Shown here: positions 32,522-45,900 of the stretch, in pieces
Position numbering within the stretch: the stretch's first letter is position 1
Layout: every line of letters starts with the position of its first letter
Source of the DNA: Blasia pusilla
Lineage: Eukaryota > Marchantiophyta > Marchantiopsida > Blasiales
Assembly: GCA_050084515.1 (NCBI GenBank)
Contig: CM114271.1
Coordinates: 14,074,001-14,138,000, forward strand
Direction: 5' to 3'
Length of the DNA: 64,000 bases
The notes under the pieces: model-generated
What the model was told of the DNA's origin: nothing
Seen by the model: only the letters and a program-made list of their open reading frames with translations
The model's database searches: none
Made by a program: the position numbers and the translations under genes

Positions 32522-35500
32522 TCAACTCAGAGCTCCAGCAGAGGTGGTGCACTGTTGATTAACAATGGAAGAATACATGGTAAAATCTGGTGTATGTGTG
32601 AAATTAGGGACGAAATCTAGGCAGAAGCGGAAAACTGAAGCCAATTTTTGTGGATCGTTGAGAGTAATTGCAGCTTCAAGAAATGATGCTGGAGCCACTG
32701 TCTCAACCTGTACACCAAAAACACATTGACTATGAGAAATTTGTTTTTCACAAACACCTCACCAGTATATTATTGACAGACAACCTGAAACGAAATTGGG
32801 AAAGAACATCTTGTAAGCAGCTGTTTTGGTTCAATCCCTTCCATTATCTGAGATTTTGGTGCACAGAACGTCTGCAAGTTATCAAATATTTGTAAGGTCA
32901 TTTCACATCACCTTATTTTGACGAACATAGCGAAGTCCCTCCAGTATACGGCCCTCCTGCAGTAAAACCTTAATATAGTCTGCATGCCCATGAACCTGAC
33001 GCAGCATGTCCAGTCCCAGTCTGCGAGTAGAAGTGTGCTGAGACCCTGCTTCCAAAAGTTGTATCGCTACTGCCTTTGAAGGAGGCACCACCTTCCCAGT
33101 AACTAGCTGCCACAGTTCATAGTATCTTTGTTCCTGAGCAAGTAGTTGTATAATGAGCACATGTAAGCCAGGATTTACCCTCAGTTGTTCTGCTGCCGCA
33201 CTGTCAAGTCCATGTGAGCAGAATCAGTGACATATAAAAGTATTGAAAATATTCTATATGCGAGTGGTGAATCCAAACACTGCTGACTCTAAGATGTCAA
33301 CTGTCATCTTTTCCAAAAGATACTCCAACTCTATGTCAACTCCACCCTCCAGCTATCAGAAGTCTATCCTCACTACGTTGTGATGGCATTCACACTGCCT
33401 GTTGCTTGGCTTTCAACATTATGTGTGACTGTTTAGACATGGGTAGAATTTCACAACAGCATATGATTTGAAATCTGTATGGCCAAAACTCCTAATGTTC
33501 TCAACTCATCATGTCTCGATATGTAAACCACAAATGGTCTTTGATTCCATACCTCCTCAAATATTCAACAATTGCCGCTACTAAAAAGGTTGAATCAACA
33601 GCCATGTCTTCTTCGATGACATTAAATACATTTCGCTGCATCTCCTCAGGTGAAATCAGCGGATTTGTAACACCTTTAAATGTGCCAGGCTCCATCAAAG
33701 AGGTTTCCATCATACCCCGTTGAACCTGCTTGCTGCTCTGCCCGGAGACAGAAGAATGCTTGGATTGTGAAGATGTGATAGAAGACTCGATCTCTGTTTC
33801 CACTCTGCTGGTGGTTGGGTTGACCCCACCTGCTGCAGCACAGTTCTCACTGGGTTCCTCAAGTTTTGAACTACTATTATCTGAATCTTGATCATCTTGA
33901 TCTGAGTTACCTTGTGCCCACCTTGATGAACTACCACCATCACCCCTGTGAGTTCCTTCTACTGATCCGTTTTTCTCACTCTCTTCAGAATCTTGAGCTC
34001 CCTTGGTAGCTGTATGAGGTAAAATCCTTCCAGCAATATCACATGCTTGTGCAGCTTGAGAGTTTGCCGAGGCCCTGGGACCAGATTGAGCATTTTTTAT
34101 TACATAACTCCCATCGTAAACATTTGTTGGTTTTGCAGCCCTTGCATACGATGAAGTAATAACGTCCATAGCACTTGCTATGAGTGCCAAAGGTCGTCTT
34201 TCAACAATCATAGCACGAGTAACTTCTATGGACAGCAGTTTTGCCTGTTTCACAAGAGATTTGGTTACATTCTACAATTATTTAGAGCATGCACATTGGT
34301 CTATTTAGAACTGGCACAAACCAGCAGCGATAGCTTTAAAAATCTGTCAGTTCAAAGCCCAAGGTGTGTGCCCTCCTAAAAATTGTCAGAACTTTGTGTG
34401 CGAATTTGGAGAATCATATTGATGTAGAAGAGGTGGCACACACTGTGATATTCTAATCTGGCTTATCTTGTCAGAGATGGACAAGAGGAGGCAGGCATGT
34501 GAACAAAGCTAAGGAAAATACAATCACTAAGCACACACATAGAGACGACCTTGCTTGCTTCATGTCGTCGACGTTGAAGAAAACTCAGTAATGATGGTAT
34601 GTCGGAGGAGCTTGCAGCAATAGCCTGGGAACATTTTCCAGGAAACATCTCATAACAAGCAGGCATCCAATACGCTGATCAAATGTGTAAGTCACATGAA
34701 AGACGTGCATGACATTATCAAAGTTCTCTATGATCTACACCACAGAGAACACTGAGCCAACAACTAGGAGTACCTAAGCTCTTAAGAAACTGTAGTGCTG
34801 CAAATTCAGTTAGACAAATCCAACACACCAGTGAACACACCTCCAAGTCTAGTCGTATTCTCCATAGAAGACCATGGACATGGTCCAACACTATATCAGG
34901 ATTCACGAACACCCAACCACTGTCATAAAGTTTAGCTTCTGAAGGTGCAACACTTCCCAGATGGTCAGGCTCTGCAGAGGAACTTCCAGTGCTGTTTACA
35001 CTTTCAATAGCTCGTACTGACAACCCAGAAACTGGAACTCCCCGCAAAAGAAGAGGCAGAGGTGCCGAGATAGGAACCTTAGGATCAGACATGATATCAT
35101 AAAGGAGAACCACTTTTGAATCGATTTCATGAATCAGAAGCACATTATCCACAACGCTAAGTGCAACATTCCTTGAATAGATGGGTAAAGATCCCTGTGA
35201 TACCAGGCCAAAGTGTCGAGCGATTAGTTATCAGTTAGCTAAATTTAGTTTGGACCCAAACACTTGAGGCTGGGGATTGATGTGTGTCATAGGCTCCAGA
35301 GTTATCAGCATTTAGAGCCACCCATTATTTTTAGGAACATCTCCTATTCCCTCAAGATGGAGCACTGGCGACCAGACACAGGCATAGTCTACTAACTGGA
35401 ACTCCTCTTCCATCATTGGCAGCACACTTTTAATGAGCCAGAATACAAACCTCCCATGGACCTTGAGGACCATGGATCAAAATGAAACTAAAGATCGCTA

Positions 35501-38229
35501 GCAAAAGCTTTTTCACTATGAAATTATCTTATAGAAAATCCACACTTGCATTCATATCGTTAGTGGTGTCTTTGTACATCCTTGTGGATACCAATTGGCA
35601 CCACAATGAAATTAAATCACTGAATAAATAGAATCTAAAGTTCCCAGTGATATAGAATTGCCATGGAACAGAATATATCAGTAGGCACAACTCGTCAAAG
35701 CAGAGGGAGGGTCAGATGAACAGACGGACAGACAGGCAGACAGAAAGGACTCCTTTACTGGTCAAATTTAAACGAGATTCAAGGCAGCATATACAACCCA
35801 GACATGTGCGTTCAATAGCTACTGAAACTATCCATAAAGAAAAACTGACCCAGCGATCAAAAACTTTATCACCTTGATTTGCAAAAGACTATCCCAAAAT
35901 TTCCCAATCAAATATGTGGTACTTCACTGATGTTGCCTACATTAGATGGAATGGAAACTATTGAGTCATTGACTGTCCCTCTCAGGTTTCAAAGAAATCC
36001 TTCCAAATTATTTGCAAGAGCCTTCAGAGTCCATGCTCCTCACATAGACCTAGGGGGACCATTCTTCATCCAATTAACTTTATTTACCCTGAGATTTCAA
36101 CTGCCTACAGCAAGTTCAACACCCAAGATGCAAGCCCATCCTAGTGAGTGCAAAAGGCATAACGGACCTCTTGCTGCAGACTGAACGTCTCCATGCAACA
36201 CGAAATATAACTACCAAGGCAATACATGAGAAGCAAGGCCGGCCATGTGCGCAAAAGTCCCTGAAACCAGCAAGAGGAGAGGCTCACCAATTTTACAGGT
36301 ACCTCAAGGGGAAATGAAGTGGTCTTGATAGATGGGTAATAGGGGTCATAGCCACATGCACATACAGAAAGTTCGTCCTAAAATAGCGGATCAAGTCAAA
36401 CATTTCACATCACAGGTGAAAAGGTATTTAATCAATCCCACTTTATGGATAAAACTCTGGTAGACTGAAATTTTGGAAACAATGGCAAATATTACACAGG
36501 TAACACAATGAGATGTACAGAAGTATGCTTCACAATAGATTCCATTTGTGAGTAACCTCCTTAGGACCCAAGCAATCAAGGTGAAAGTCACAATCAATTT
36601 TCCTTCTGATACATTCTGAAGGCTTTACCTGAGGCACAACAGCATCTCGATAAAATCTGTACAGATTCAGCTGCATGGCCACCCTATCCACTTGGAGACA
36701 GTAGAGCCTTCCATACCTGCCCACAGACATGCTACATATTCATAAACTTTGATGTGTTCACACTACCAATATCAGTCATTGAAATTTTGCAATATTTGTA
36801 ACCTAGGAATAACCTCCTCGGGACAAAAACTACCAATGTAATTTGAGTACTCCAGGTAAAATCTTGATATTCCATAACAGAAAGATTCTCCGTAGTACTT
36901 ACATAGTGGCAATTCGGACATCCTCAGGAGCTAACACAGGCTTATAATTGACTCCAGCTTTTGCCATCACAACGTCAAATTTTGGTAGCCGAACAATTCC
37001 ACCTGCTGAAAACTGGAGACAAGAAAAATTAAGAATCCTACCCATAACTACTCCATGAAGTACTTGACGTAACTCTGTAGATGTTATCAAACCCTAGTAA
37101 TGCCTCCAGAATGAGAGAGACCCCACATCTAGGTATTCAGACTATGTGCCACTGCAGAGAACCCTGTCTTAGGTACCCATGGTATACATCTCAGGCAGAT
37201 ACATGAAAAATACTCATTAGAGAGGTAAAAGGCAGACCTGATAGCCAGAGAGAGTCTTGCATTGCATCCCAGATGCTAGCAGAACAAGACGGCTCTCATG
37301 AGTGTACACATACCAACTCACATTGAGTCGCTTGACCTCAGCCAACTGGAGCCCATTTCTTCCAGAAGATAGTGAGTACAACTCCAGCCCACTTTCCATA
37401 CCCAACCGAGACAATATAAATTTAGAAACAATGGAAAAAGAAAAAAAAACAGACAATATGCTGATGATCCAGAAAATTTTCAATCAAACCAAATCACCAC
37501 AAAACAATGTCCTCTAATACATGAAATGGACTAAGCACCTTCCAAGGAACTGATACACACAGTCGTAAAAAATACTTGACGCCGACAACCTTGGGGTCAG
37601 ACTAACCTGCTCGTGACCAATACTACATCACATGTTGGACAATCAGTCCAGAACAATCCAAGAATCCGTTCAGTTCCTTGTTTGCACTGCTGGCAAAACG
37701 CAACACCATTTTCCCTGTTGATAAACTCAACCTCATGATGTGATCGTTGGACAGCCAGAATTTTCCCATCCAATGAGAAACGGACACCTAATACAGGCCC
37801 TTCTTTGATGAAGGTGACACTAGGAGATTGAGGGGAAGATTGCTGATTCACTTGCCAAGAGAAAACCTGCACTGACAAAGAGAAATGGTTCTCTCAGCCC
37901 GTTAAAATGGAATGGACAGAATTACATTTCATCTTTAAAAAAGGCATAGCATGTCTTCAAGTTCTCTTCAAGTAAACAAAAAATTCCTATTACGGGATTA
38001 TGAGTACATATCCATAATACAAATCTACTTAAGACAAGGGAGCATAGATTGCCACCTTGCTTGGAGACGGGACAAGCAGAAGTTTATTCCCATCATCATA
38101 CATTATTCCTGCTGCTCCTGGAATGTCGCATCGCAAAGGAGGATATTGAATGTAAGCATGAACCAAAGCACCCGATGTATTCATGCCGTTTCCAAAGGAA
38201 GTGCTTGAAGAAGCTTGATACTTCCCCAT
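32522..38229 (-). CDS. RMC1: RMC1/Mic1, regulator of the MON1-CCZ1 complex
   Basis: Ten exons with GT-AG borders form one closed frame: 38229-38056, 37866-37607, 37391-37238, 37012-36903, 36716-36629, 35194-34841, 34624-34550, 34244-33553, 33200-32912, 32707-32522 (TGA). They total 2382 nt, 793 aa. The N-terminal half matches the plant RMC1 beta-propeller-like part (YIQYPPLRCDIPGAAG, FWTDCPTCDVVLVTS, LNVSWYVYTHESRLVLLASG, YGRLYCLQVDRVAM). The C-terminal half is the Mic1 domain (LQRRRHEASK, ERRPLALIASAMDV, QLLAQEQRYYEL, RRLGLDMLRQVHGHADYIKV). A Ser-rich insert of about 150 residues lies in exon 8. RMC1 is the third subunit of the MON1-CCZ1 exchange factor that activates Rab7 on late endosomes and vacuoles (family knowledge). 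It looks intact. The start ATG at 38229 is the only one giving the conserved N-terminus; a non-coding upstream exon is possible. Confidence 0.93.
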
Positions 38230-39420
38230 TTTCCCCCGACAGTAAGGAAAACAGTTTCAGGTGCTTGTATAAATTAAGCCCTCGACTTAGTCTGCACGAT
38301 CATTGCTGTCGCCATCAGGTCACAAATTTCAAAAAACCAAACAGAAGTTCACAAAAAACTAAGCGAGCTCATGGAGATCCTCTTTACTGCCTCAAAATAA
38401 CAAGTGAGTGAAAACGCAGCAGGGTTGAAAATACAAGAGTGAAGCATAGTACCTCATTCTGCACGCACAATTTCAACATCATAAATTCTTTTGCACACAT
38501 GCCTTGCTCGACTGTCGGTACCTTCCTGGCCACGCATTGCCCGTATACTCTCATCTTCATCAGAAATAGCCAAGCGATCAATTTGAGCAGACAGCATTCA
38601 CAAAATATAAGCAAGACTACTCAAGTATCAACGTCTCAATGATAATCCTGCTTTAGGAACACTCCCACACGTCTAGACAACGCAGCCTCTTTCCCCAGTG
38701 CGTGGATGCATACCTCCGAGGCCAGACTTTCACGCCGATCTTGTTAAATGGCCTATTTTCTTAGGATAAATAAGCGAAAATGTTCTTTCAATACTCGAAA
38801 CGGCGAAATCCCGGATAGCACATTTTGTCTTTCCAAGTGGCGTATTCCAAGGTCACTAAAATTGACAAATCTAAAACTGCCACGATCGTTCTAGTGGAGC
38901 TCATACGCTACACGAAGGCCGAGGATCCCAGAATGGTGAGCAAGCTCTCAGGATTAACAGTTCGCGCACTTCTTCTCTTTCCACACTAAGTTCAGAAGAA
39001 AATTCAATATCGGCAAAGCGAACTCTTTTCTGCCCCATCTCAGCACTCAACCGATCTCTGAAGGCCTAGATCGGATCGGATTGGATCTGCACCCAGCGTC
39101 TCGATTCTCCCATCGATCCAATCTCTAATTACTTGCAAGGCCCTAACGCATTTCATCAATATGTGATACATACAATAAAATGAGAGATTACTCACAAGTA
39201 ACGACGACTAAACACTTGGAAAGAGAAATTCTACTCACGACGTCAGAACATTTGAAAAGCACACGCTTGAGAGGAGAAGGCAGATTTCGTCCGCGATCCG
39301 ACATAGCTGACATCCAGTTCCGAGAGAGACCTGCAACTCATTCTGCCGCACCTTACTAACAAAACCTACTCGATTGAGGGAAAAGAATTCCCCTAAATGA
39401 TTCCTAATGAGTTCATTAGT
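38230..39420. promoter_or_regulatory. 5' flank of RMC1
   Basis: This stretch holds the presumed 5' UTR and promoter of RMC1. An acceptor-like context directly before the start ATG (minus-strand CTTACTGTCGGGGGAAA) leaves open a leader intron, with a first non-coding exon perhaps around 38930-39340, where composition is less AT-rich. No other gene is seen. Confidence 0.4.
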
Positions 39421-39530
39421 CTTATTACTGTATAATAAGACAAAATAGGTAACATTTTGAATTTTGTTGTTTTAGTCGTGGGTAGAAATAAAAAAAAAAA
39501 AACGAATACGGCTTTGAGTGATATATATTA

Positions 39531-40980
39531 ATTTAATATTATAATGGGTGATTATAAATATTAGTAAATTATAATAAATAATCAAAATTTTACAATTTTT
39601 ATCCCAATTCATATTTGATGGAAAAAATAAATTAATTAATGGAGGAGTAGATTTTATTTAAATTTTATGGAGAGATAAAATTAGTGTATTGGGATATCAT
39701 TTAAATTTGATTGGAGGATTGTAATTACTAAGAAGAGTGAAATGTTATTGCTCTTCTAAGATTTTAGAAAATAGAAATCATATTTGAAATTTGAAATAAT
39801 AACATGATCATTTTTTAAATAATAATTTTAATTCACATGTGATATTTTGGAAAAGGAAAATGAATTTTAATGGAAAAAGAAAATAATTTTGTTAATTAAA
39901 ATTAGCTAAGATTTTGGTTAGTGAATGTTATGTTGGTGGGAAGAATGGAAGGGGAAGAATAGTTACTATTTGAGCTTTCATGGAGGAGTGAAATTATTTA
40001 GGGAGATGGGTGTTATTTAAAGGTGAATTTTTTTATTCTTTTAAGATTTAAAATTTTTATACTTAAATTTAAAATTAAATACAATTTGAAAATTTAAACA
40101 TAATTTTAAAAAAATATTATTGACACCTGTTTTTTAAGGCCTGTTGACATGTTGTTATTGGACAAGAAAGAGGACATGGTTTGATGAAACCCTCCTCACA
40201 TGTCTTATAAGGTTCCTATGGTGTCGATACGTGTCAAAAAGAGTTAAAATTAAAAAGAGATAACAAAGAAAATGCTAGTTTTATAATCTATATTATTAAA
40301 AGAGGACACAGTTTGAGAATCCTTTCCTCCCGTAGGCGTTTTGAAGCCTTTCCATAGGGATTTTTCAATGGCCACAAAGGAGATTTAAGCACATGGAAGG
40401 GAAGGGGCTACGGGGACGACTAAGGGGAGGGGTATTCAATTAATGAGGCTTTAGGGGTAGGGGAGGGTGGGAGGGGGCATTCAAATAATAATAATCAATG
40501 TGTTTGAATTTTACTATTTGAACCATCTACAAATAGTCCAAGTAGGAAAAACCCATAAGGATTTGTATGAAATAGAAAAATATTTTATTAATTATTTAAT
40601 GATTTATTTAATATTACAATGGATGATTATAAATACTAATAAAAAGTAATAATTTTGATAAATAAAAAAATAGAATTTGTATCTTAATTCACATGTGATT
40701 GAAAGGGAAAATAAATTTTAATGGAGAAGGAATAGATCAAATTTTATGGAAGGTTAAAATTATTAAGGGGATTGGGATATATTAAAATTTGAATGGAGTA
40801 TTGTATTTACTTAAAAGAGTGAAATGTTATTACTCTTCTAAGATTTTAGAAAATAAGAATTATATTTAAAATTTGAAATTAATGATGTGATTATTTTTTA
40901 AATTAATTTTCTTAATTCACATGTGATATTTTAGGAAAGGAAAGTGAATTTGAATGGAGAAAGAAAATTATTTCATTAAT
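39531..40980. repeat. AT-rich direct repeat pair (about 370 bp, 1.07 kb apart)
   Basis: 39531-39895 and 40605-40980 are diverged direct copies sharing ordered words such as TGATTATAAATA, GAGTGAAATGTTATT, CTCTTCTAAGATTTTAGAAAA and AATTCACATGTGATATTTT. Between them (40165-40330) a shorter word, AAAGAGGACA(T/C)(G/A)GTTTGA, is also repeated. The pair looks like the two ends of a larger non-coding element. No coding capacity was seen. Confidence 0.75.
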
Positions 40981-41180
40981 ACCAGATTTTGAGATACATA
41001 CACCTCCTCCTTGAGACTCACGTTCAAAAATACAAACTTCACATCGTATTGGTATATAGGCCAACGTCTTGTTCTTGCCACATGTAGATTAAGGAGTGGA
41101 GTTTTAGACCAGGTGAGCTATTTTTACTACTCTGATTTTGTTGTGGGGTCTCAATGTATATGCGTGAGTTTTTTTCGTTT

Positions 41181-41278
41181 ATGGATGGATCAACCAGTGT
41201 GTTGGGAAGATCAGTGTTGTGTGGTGTGTTGATGTGACCAGCGATGTGGGTTGTGTAGCGATGTGTCTGCGCAATACA
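41181..41278 (+). mobile_element. LTR 3'-end fragment
   Basis: The 98-bp block ending GCGCAATACA is nearly identical, in reverse orientation, to 17490-17393, and its last 30 bases are also like the end of the solo LTR at 59697. It is a plus-oriented remnant. Confidence 0.65.
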
Positions 41279-42961
41279 GTTTTGATAACCTAGTAGTCAT
41301 GAGATACATCTTTTGACTACAAGTCTATTCTAATTCCTTCCTTTATAAGAAGGAATCAAAATTTGAGCTCTAATACAAAAGCTCAAAGTCAGCCTATGGC
41401 AACTTTGTGCCACTCTTAGGCGCCAAGGTTAATATTATCGGGATCCCCATTTGGAGAAACACTTATCTCTTTGAATATTACATTTCTTCAAATGGAAATT
41501 GAAGATTGACATCGAAAAGGAAAATTTTCCCTCCTTTGGGTGATATTAAATTTAATACTGAAAAAAGAAGAAGATTGATTGTTTGTAGTCTATATGTGTG
41601 TAGTGGACGTACGGTGGTTTAGTTCATCTCCTAACTTGTTTCCTATGAAGAAGAATTGAGAAGCCCTAATCTTTGCTTTAAGGTTGCTCCAAAGCCTTCA
41701 CCTTATATGTAAGAGAAAAATGTGGTGTCCCGATTGTTGAGCCTTCACAAGTCATCCAAAGTATTGTGTAGGAAACTCAAATTCTTATTTGGTTGCTTAA
41801 AGTTGATCAAAGCTTTTAAACCACAAGTTCTAGAAAATCGTTTTCTAGCATTGAGTTCTAGTTTTTCTTTTCTTCTTTAAAGGGTCTTTGATGATTAGTT
41901 GAATAAGAAAATAGAAAGATTTACTACTTGAGTTCTATTTGGGTTCCTTGAGTTCTTCACAAACCTTCACACCATATATTCGGAATTTTTTTTTGTCCCA
42001 TTAATTACCATAAGATAATCACTACTCCTTGATGTTTACTTAGTTCTAACTTAAAGTGTTTTTTTCCCAATAGTAATCTAACTTAGTTGACAGATTGCAT
42101 GAAATCATAACTTAAGTTCTCATACTTTCTTTGAATGGATGCCAAAACCTTCATAGTCTCCTCTCCACATATTAGTGTGCATACCATGATTTGCACGAGG
42201 TTAATCCCCATAATTTTTTTAGAAAAAATCCATATTTTCCATGGTAGGAAAATTATTTCTTCCTATCCCAATGCCTTGTGTAAAATAGAATGGCGTTTGC
42301 AAATCAAGAAACTATCCCCTTTCATAGTATAATAGATTAACCATTCATGGATTAAAGATGAATTGCTTTTGTTATGGTGTTAGTTTGGAGATAAGAAAGA
42401 CTATGAATTGAATCAATACTTAAGTCATAATTTTTCCTTAAAGCAAATATGACTAGAAGGAAATCATTATCATCAATGACAGCCCAAACCCTGAAGATTT
42501 ATTGATTCACAAAAATGATAAAATTAGTATAAAGAACTAATTTTATCATTTTTGGTGAATTAAAAAATATTTAAGGAAAAAATATCCCCTTAAAACAAGT
42601 AAAAATATTTATTTTTTCTTTTTTTATTCAAGATATGAAGTATTATAATGAAAAAATATGACTTGACTTTAAGCTTCTTGAAGAAAATGTATGATCCAAA
42701 AGAAACGCACCAATTTTGAATTATATTTCAGGACTCTTTGAAACTAAATGTTCCTCACACATTAAAAGATGATGTCATTGCAATGATTTTCTATTTCTTT
42801 TGAATGGTCATGTTTGCATACCAATCTTATTTTCCTCTAGGTCTTGCCTTTTTGTCGGTGAAATTTTTCTCCTTCAATTTTAAGTATTGATTGTTAAAAG
42901 ATCACCTTCATCTTATCTATGTGTGAAACACTCTCGACTCTCTCATAAATAAAAATTCCAG
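41279..42961. other. AT-rich intergenic, 3' flank of the receptor kinase
   Basis: No gene is seen. Short plus-strand frames (for example 42135-42332) are not convincing. A hairpin lies at 42502-42564. The region just above 42900 is the likely 3' UTR of the minus-strand receptor kinase. Confidence 0.45.
42502..42564. repeat. hairpin with about 27-bp arms
   Basis: The core arms AAAAATGATAAAATTAGT (42511-42528) and its exact complement (from 42537) flank an 8-base loop. Including TT.ATTCAC on the outside, the arms reach about 27 bp with two differences. It could be a tiny foldback element or a transcript hairpin near the 3' end of the kinase gene. Confidence 0.75.
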
Positions 42962-45900
42962 CTATCTAGGAGGCATGGCAGTAAGCTCTATGTTGGATCT
43001 AGTATTAGTAATACTCCCTGAGAAGCTTGATTGACCATGTTTGAGCAATGGAGCCTTTCCACTCTCAATAAAATTAAGAAGCGTATTGTTAGAAGAACTA
43101 GCCTCAAAGAGATGTTCGTACATTGGCGGTATGCTCTTTAATTCATTGATTATCTCAACTACTACCCCTGTATTTCCCAAAAGCATGATCACTACTTGAG
43201 ACATTGTGGGTCGTTTGGTTCGATCCTCTTGAAGACACAAAAGCGCAACTTTCAACACTCGTATCACCTCCTCTAAGTCCTCTTTGGAACACATTTCCCG
43301 AAGCTCCAATTGTAAAAGCTCCAACAACTTTTCTTTCTTGAAAAGTTCAAATGCCTACACATAGAAACACAATATTCAAATATATTCTTAGTATTGTAAT
43401 GTCATGGTAGCTATTTTTTTGGAAGTTTACTACATAATATTCTCTATAATTAAGAGAGTTTTTGTCTAAGCCCAAGTAACTACAGGAACTCCAAAAATTG
43501 AGTGGAAAAACCACAAGGATGTTTGAGATAGTAAGTTGATTTAATGACATGAGTAGGGAGTTTCAATTGGTTATATAATTGCAATCGTAATGTATGTGAG
43601 CTTTCAAATATACCCTTGTTAACCTAGGTGATTTGAAGAAAACCTACCCAATTCCTTAGAAAGACGAGTTTTTCTTGCAAGGAACGATCAATGCATTTCC
43701 TTCCAGCTACTATCTCCAACATAAGGATGCCATAGCTGTAGACATCGAGTTTCTCGGTGAGCACCCCATTAGTTGCATACTCTGGCGAGATGTAACCCCT
43801 GCAAGTTCCCACCAAAGAAAATTTTGAACTTGAATAATGTTGGTAGCCTATAAGGCTCTTATTCAATCTTAACTATATAGGTTTTAGACAAATTTAAAGT
43901 TCAAATTTGAAGATTTGATTTTTTCGTTAGACTAAGTTTCTTGGGTATAACAAGAGTGATGGGATAGTGTATATATGTTTGGAAGAAGTTGCTAAAACCA
44001 AGTAGATTAAACTATTAGAAGACATACAATGTTCCACCATAACTGTTGAAAATTTGAGTCTTATCTTCCATGATAGGCCATGCGAGTCCAAAATCTGCGA
44101 TTTTTGCATCAAGATTCTTGTCGAGAAGAATATTTTCAGGCTTGATATCCCTACAAAGCGCAATTTAAAATTATGAGTAAGAAATTTCCTATACCTTTTA
44201 TGGAGAGAATTTTCAATCAAGATATGTACATGGAAAGTGATAACAATGATATGTACATGGAAAGTGATAACAAGGATATGTACATGGAGAGTGATAACAA
44301 CTATCTATGAAGGGTTGATGGATGAGAAAAGCTTACCTATGAATTATCCTTGGTTGTAATTCTTCATGGAGATAAGAAAGACCACGTGCAATTCCCAAAC
44401 AGATTTTAAAACGTTGTGGCCAATCCAAAATCTTTTCAACCTTTTCACCTACAATTTCCCATCTCATCATTAGTGTGCAAAAACCTTCATAAGATTTCAA
44501 AAGCACAATTATAATACCTCAATCTAACTCTAATTACAATTTTGAGATCTAAAGCTATTTTATTGTTCATATGGTTTCTAGATATTCAAGAAAAACATAA
44601 TAACCTACTCCTTGACCGTCTCTTGCACGAGACTACCTATGATGATTCTAAAAATTGAAACTAGTTATATTTTTTTACCCAATGATACTCCTAAGCAAGT
44701 AATCAATAAAAATTTTTAAGAGTTCAAGTTTGAATATGTAATCATATTTCCAATGGAATCTTTTTTTGAAGGTTTAGTTCTTAAGCGTTTGATATGAGTC
44801 ATATAAGATAATGGAGCATGATTGAGAATATCTAAGTGAAATGAATGGATGATCATGATAATTAACAAGTAAACAACATACCCCACAATGCCTCGGCCAC
44901 GTTTTTCCCTTCTGCATATTCGTAGACCAATATGCGTTGCTCATCCCTTAGACAACAACCTTTGAGTTGAATTAAATTTCGATGTTTGATCCCGTTTATC
45001 AAAACCACTTCATTAAAAAAATCATCAAGAGTATTTGGGGAGGAATTAAGAACTTTCACTGCTAGGGTTGTCCCATTATCAAGAACTGCCTGCAATTGAC
45101 CAAACATTACATCAATTGATTATCAGAAAATTTCAACTAGGTCTCTACATTGTCTCAAGTGGATGTTGCAAAAAAATAGTAACATTCAAGCTAAGATTCA
45201 TCCCTTGTTATTCTTAAACATCTCTTTGCTTTAAATCTAGGAACAAAAAATAAGGAATTTCTACAAATGGAGTGGGAGTTACAATTCAAAAGCTTAAAAG
45301 GGGTTTAATTAATTTTTGGAGTGGAGAATTGACTTTATTTTGGAGAGTAATTTTTAATGTTATTCATAATATTAATAATAATTAATGGAGTAAATCCAAT
45401 TGGATGGCACTGAGTCTCTAGTTTTGAAATTTTCATATGTATGCTAGAAATCTAGAAATCCCATACATTGGACCGATTTCAAATATCATAAATGTGATGT
45501 AGTGTGCAATACCTTGTAAACATTCCCAAAGGCACCTGCTCCTAATTTATGCTCTTGGTGAAAACCTCGTGTTGCTGCTTTTAGTAATTGGTATTTGTAG
45601 AATGGTGGATGCACCTTTCGTTTCTCTAGACCTGAATTATTGGAGAGATTGTAAATCACGAGTAGGATCATTAAAGTTACAATATGATTTTAACCTCATG
45701 AAACTCATAGTGTTGTAATACATTCACAAGCATCATTTTTTAATCTTGAATTTTTTAATGCAGACTACTAGGTCTTCTGGTTTCTGGAAAGATGTATCAT
45801 TCAAAGGAAACTACTTCATGATTTCATCGGAAAAACTTATAAACTATATACGGTGGCCTAGACGATTGAGAAAAAAATTTTCTTGAGTATTACGTACCTT

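Noticed and set aside
33501-33552. Apparent stop of the long exon-8 frame of RMC1 at 33501
   Set aside because: The frame leaves the exon at the donor at 33552 (AG|GTATGG); the conserved protein resumes at 33200, so the stop is in the intron.
40287-40330. Helitron 5' end (A|TCTATATTATTAAAAGAG)
   Set aside because: The start resembles plant Helitron ends, but no CTRR end with a preceding hairpin was found.
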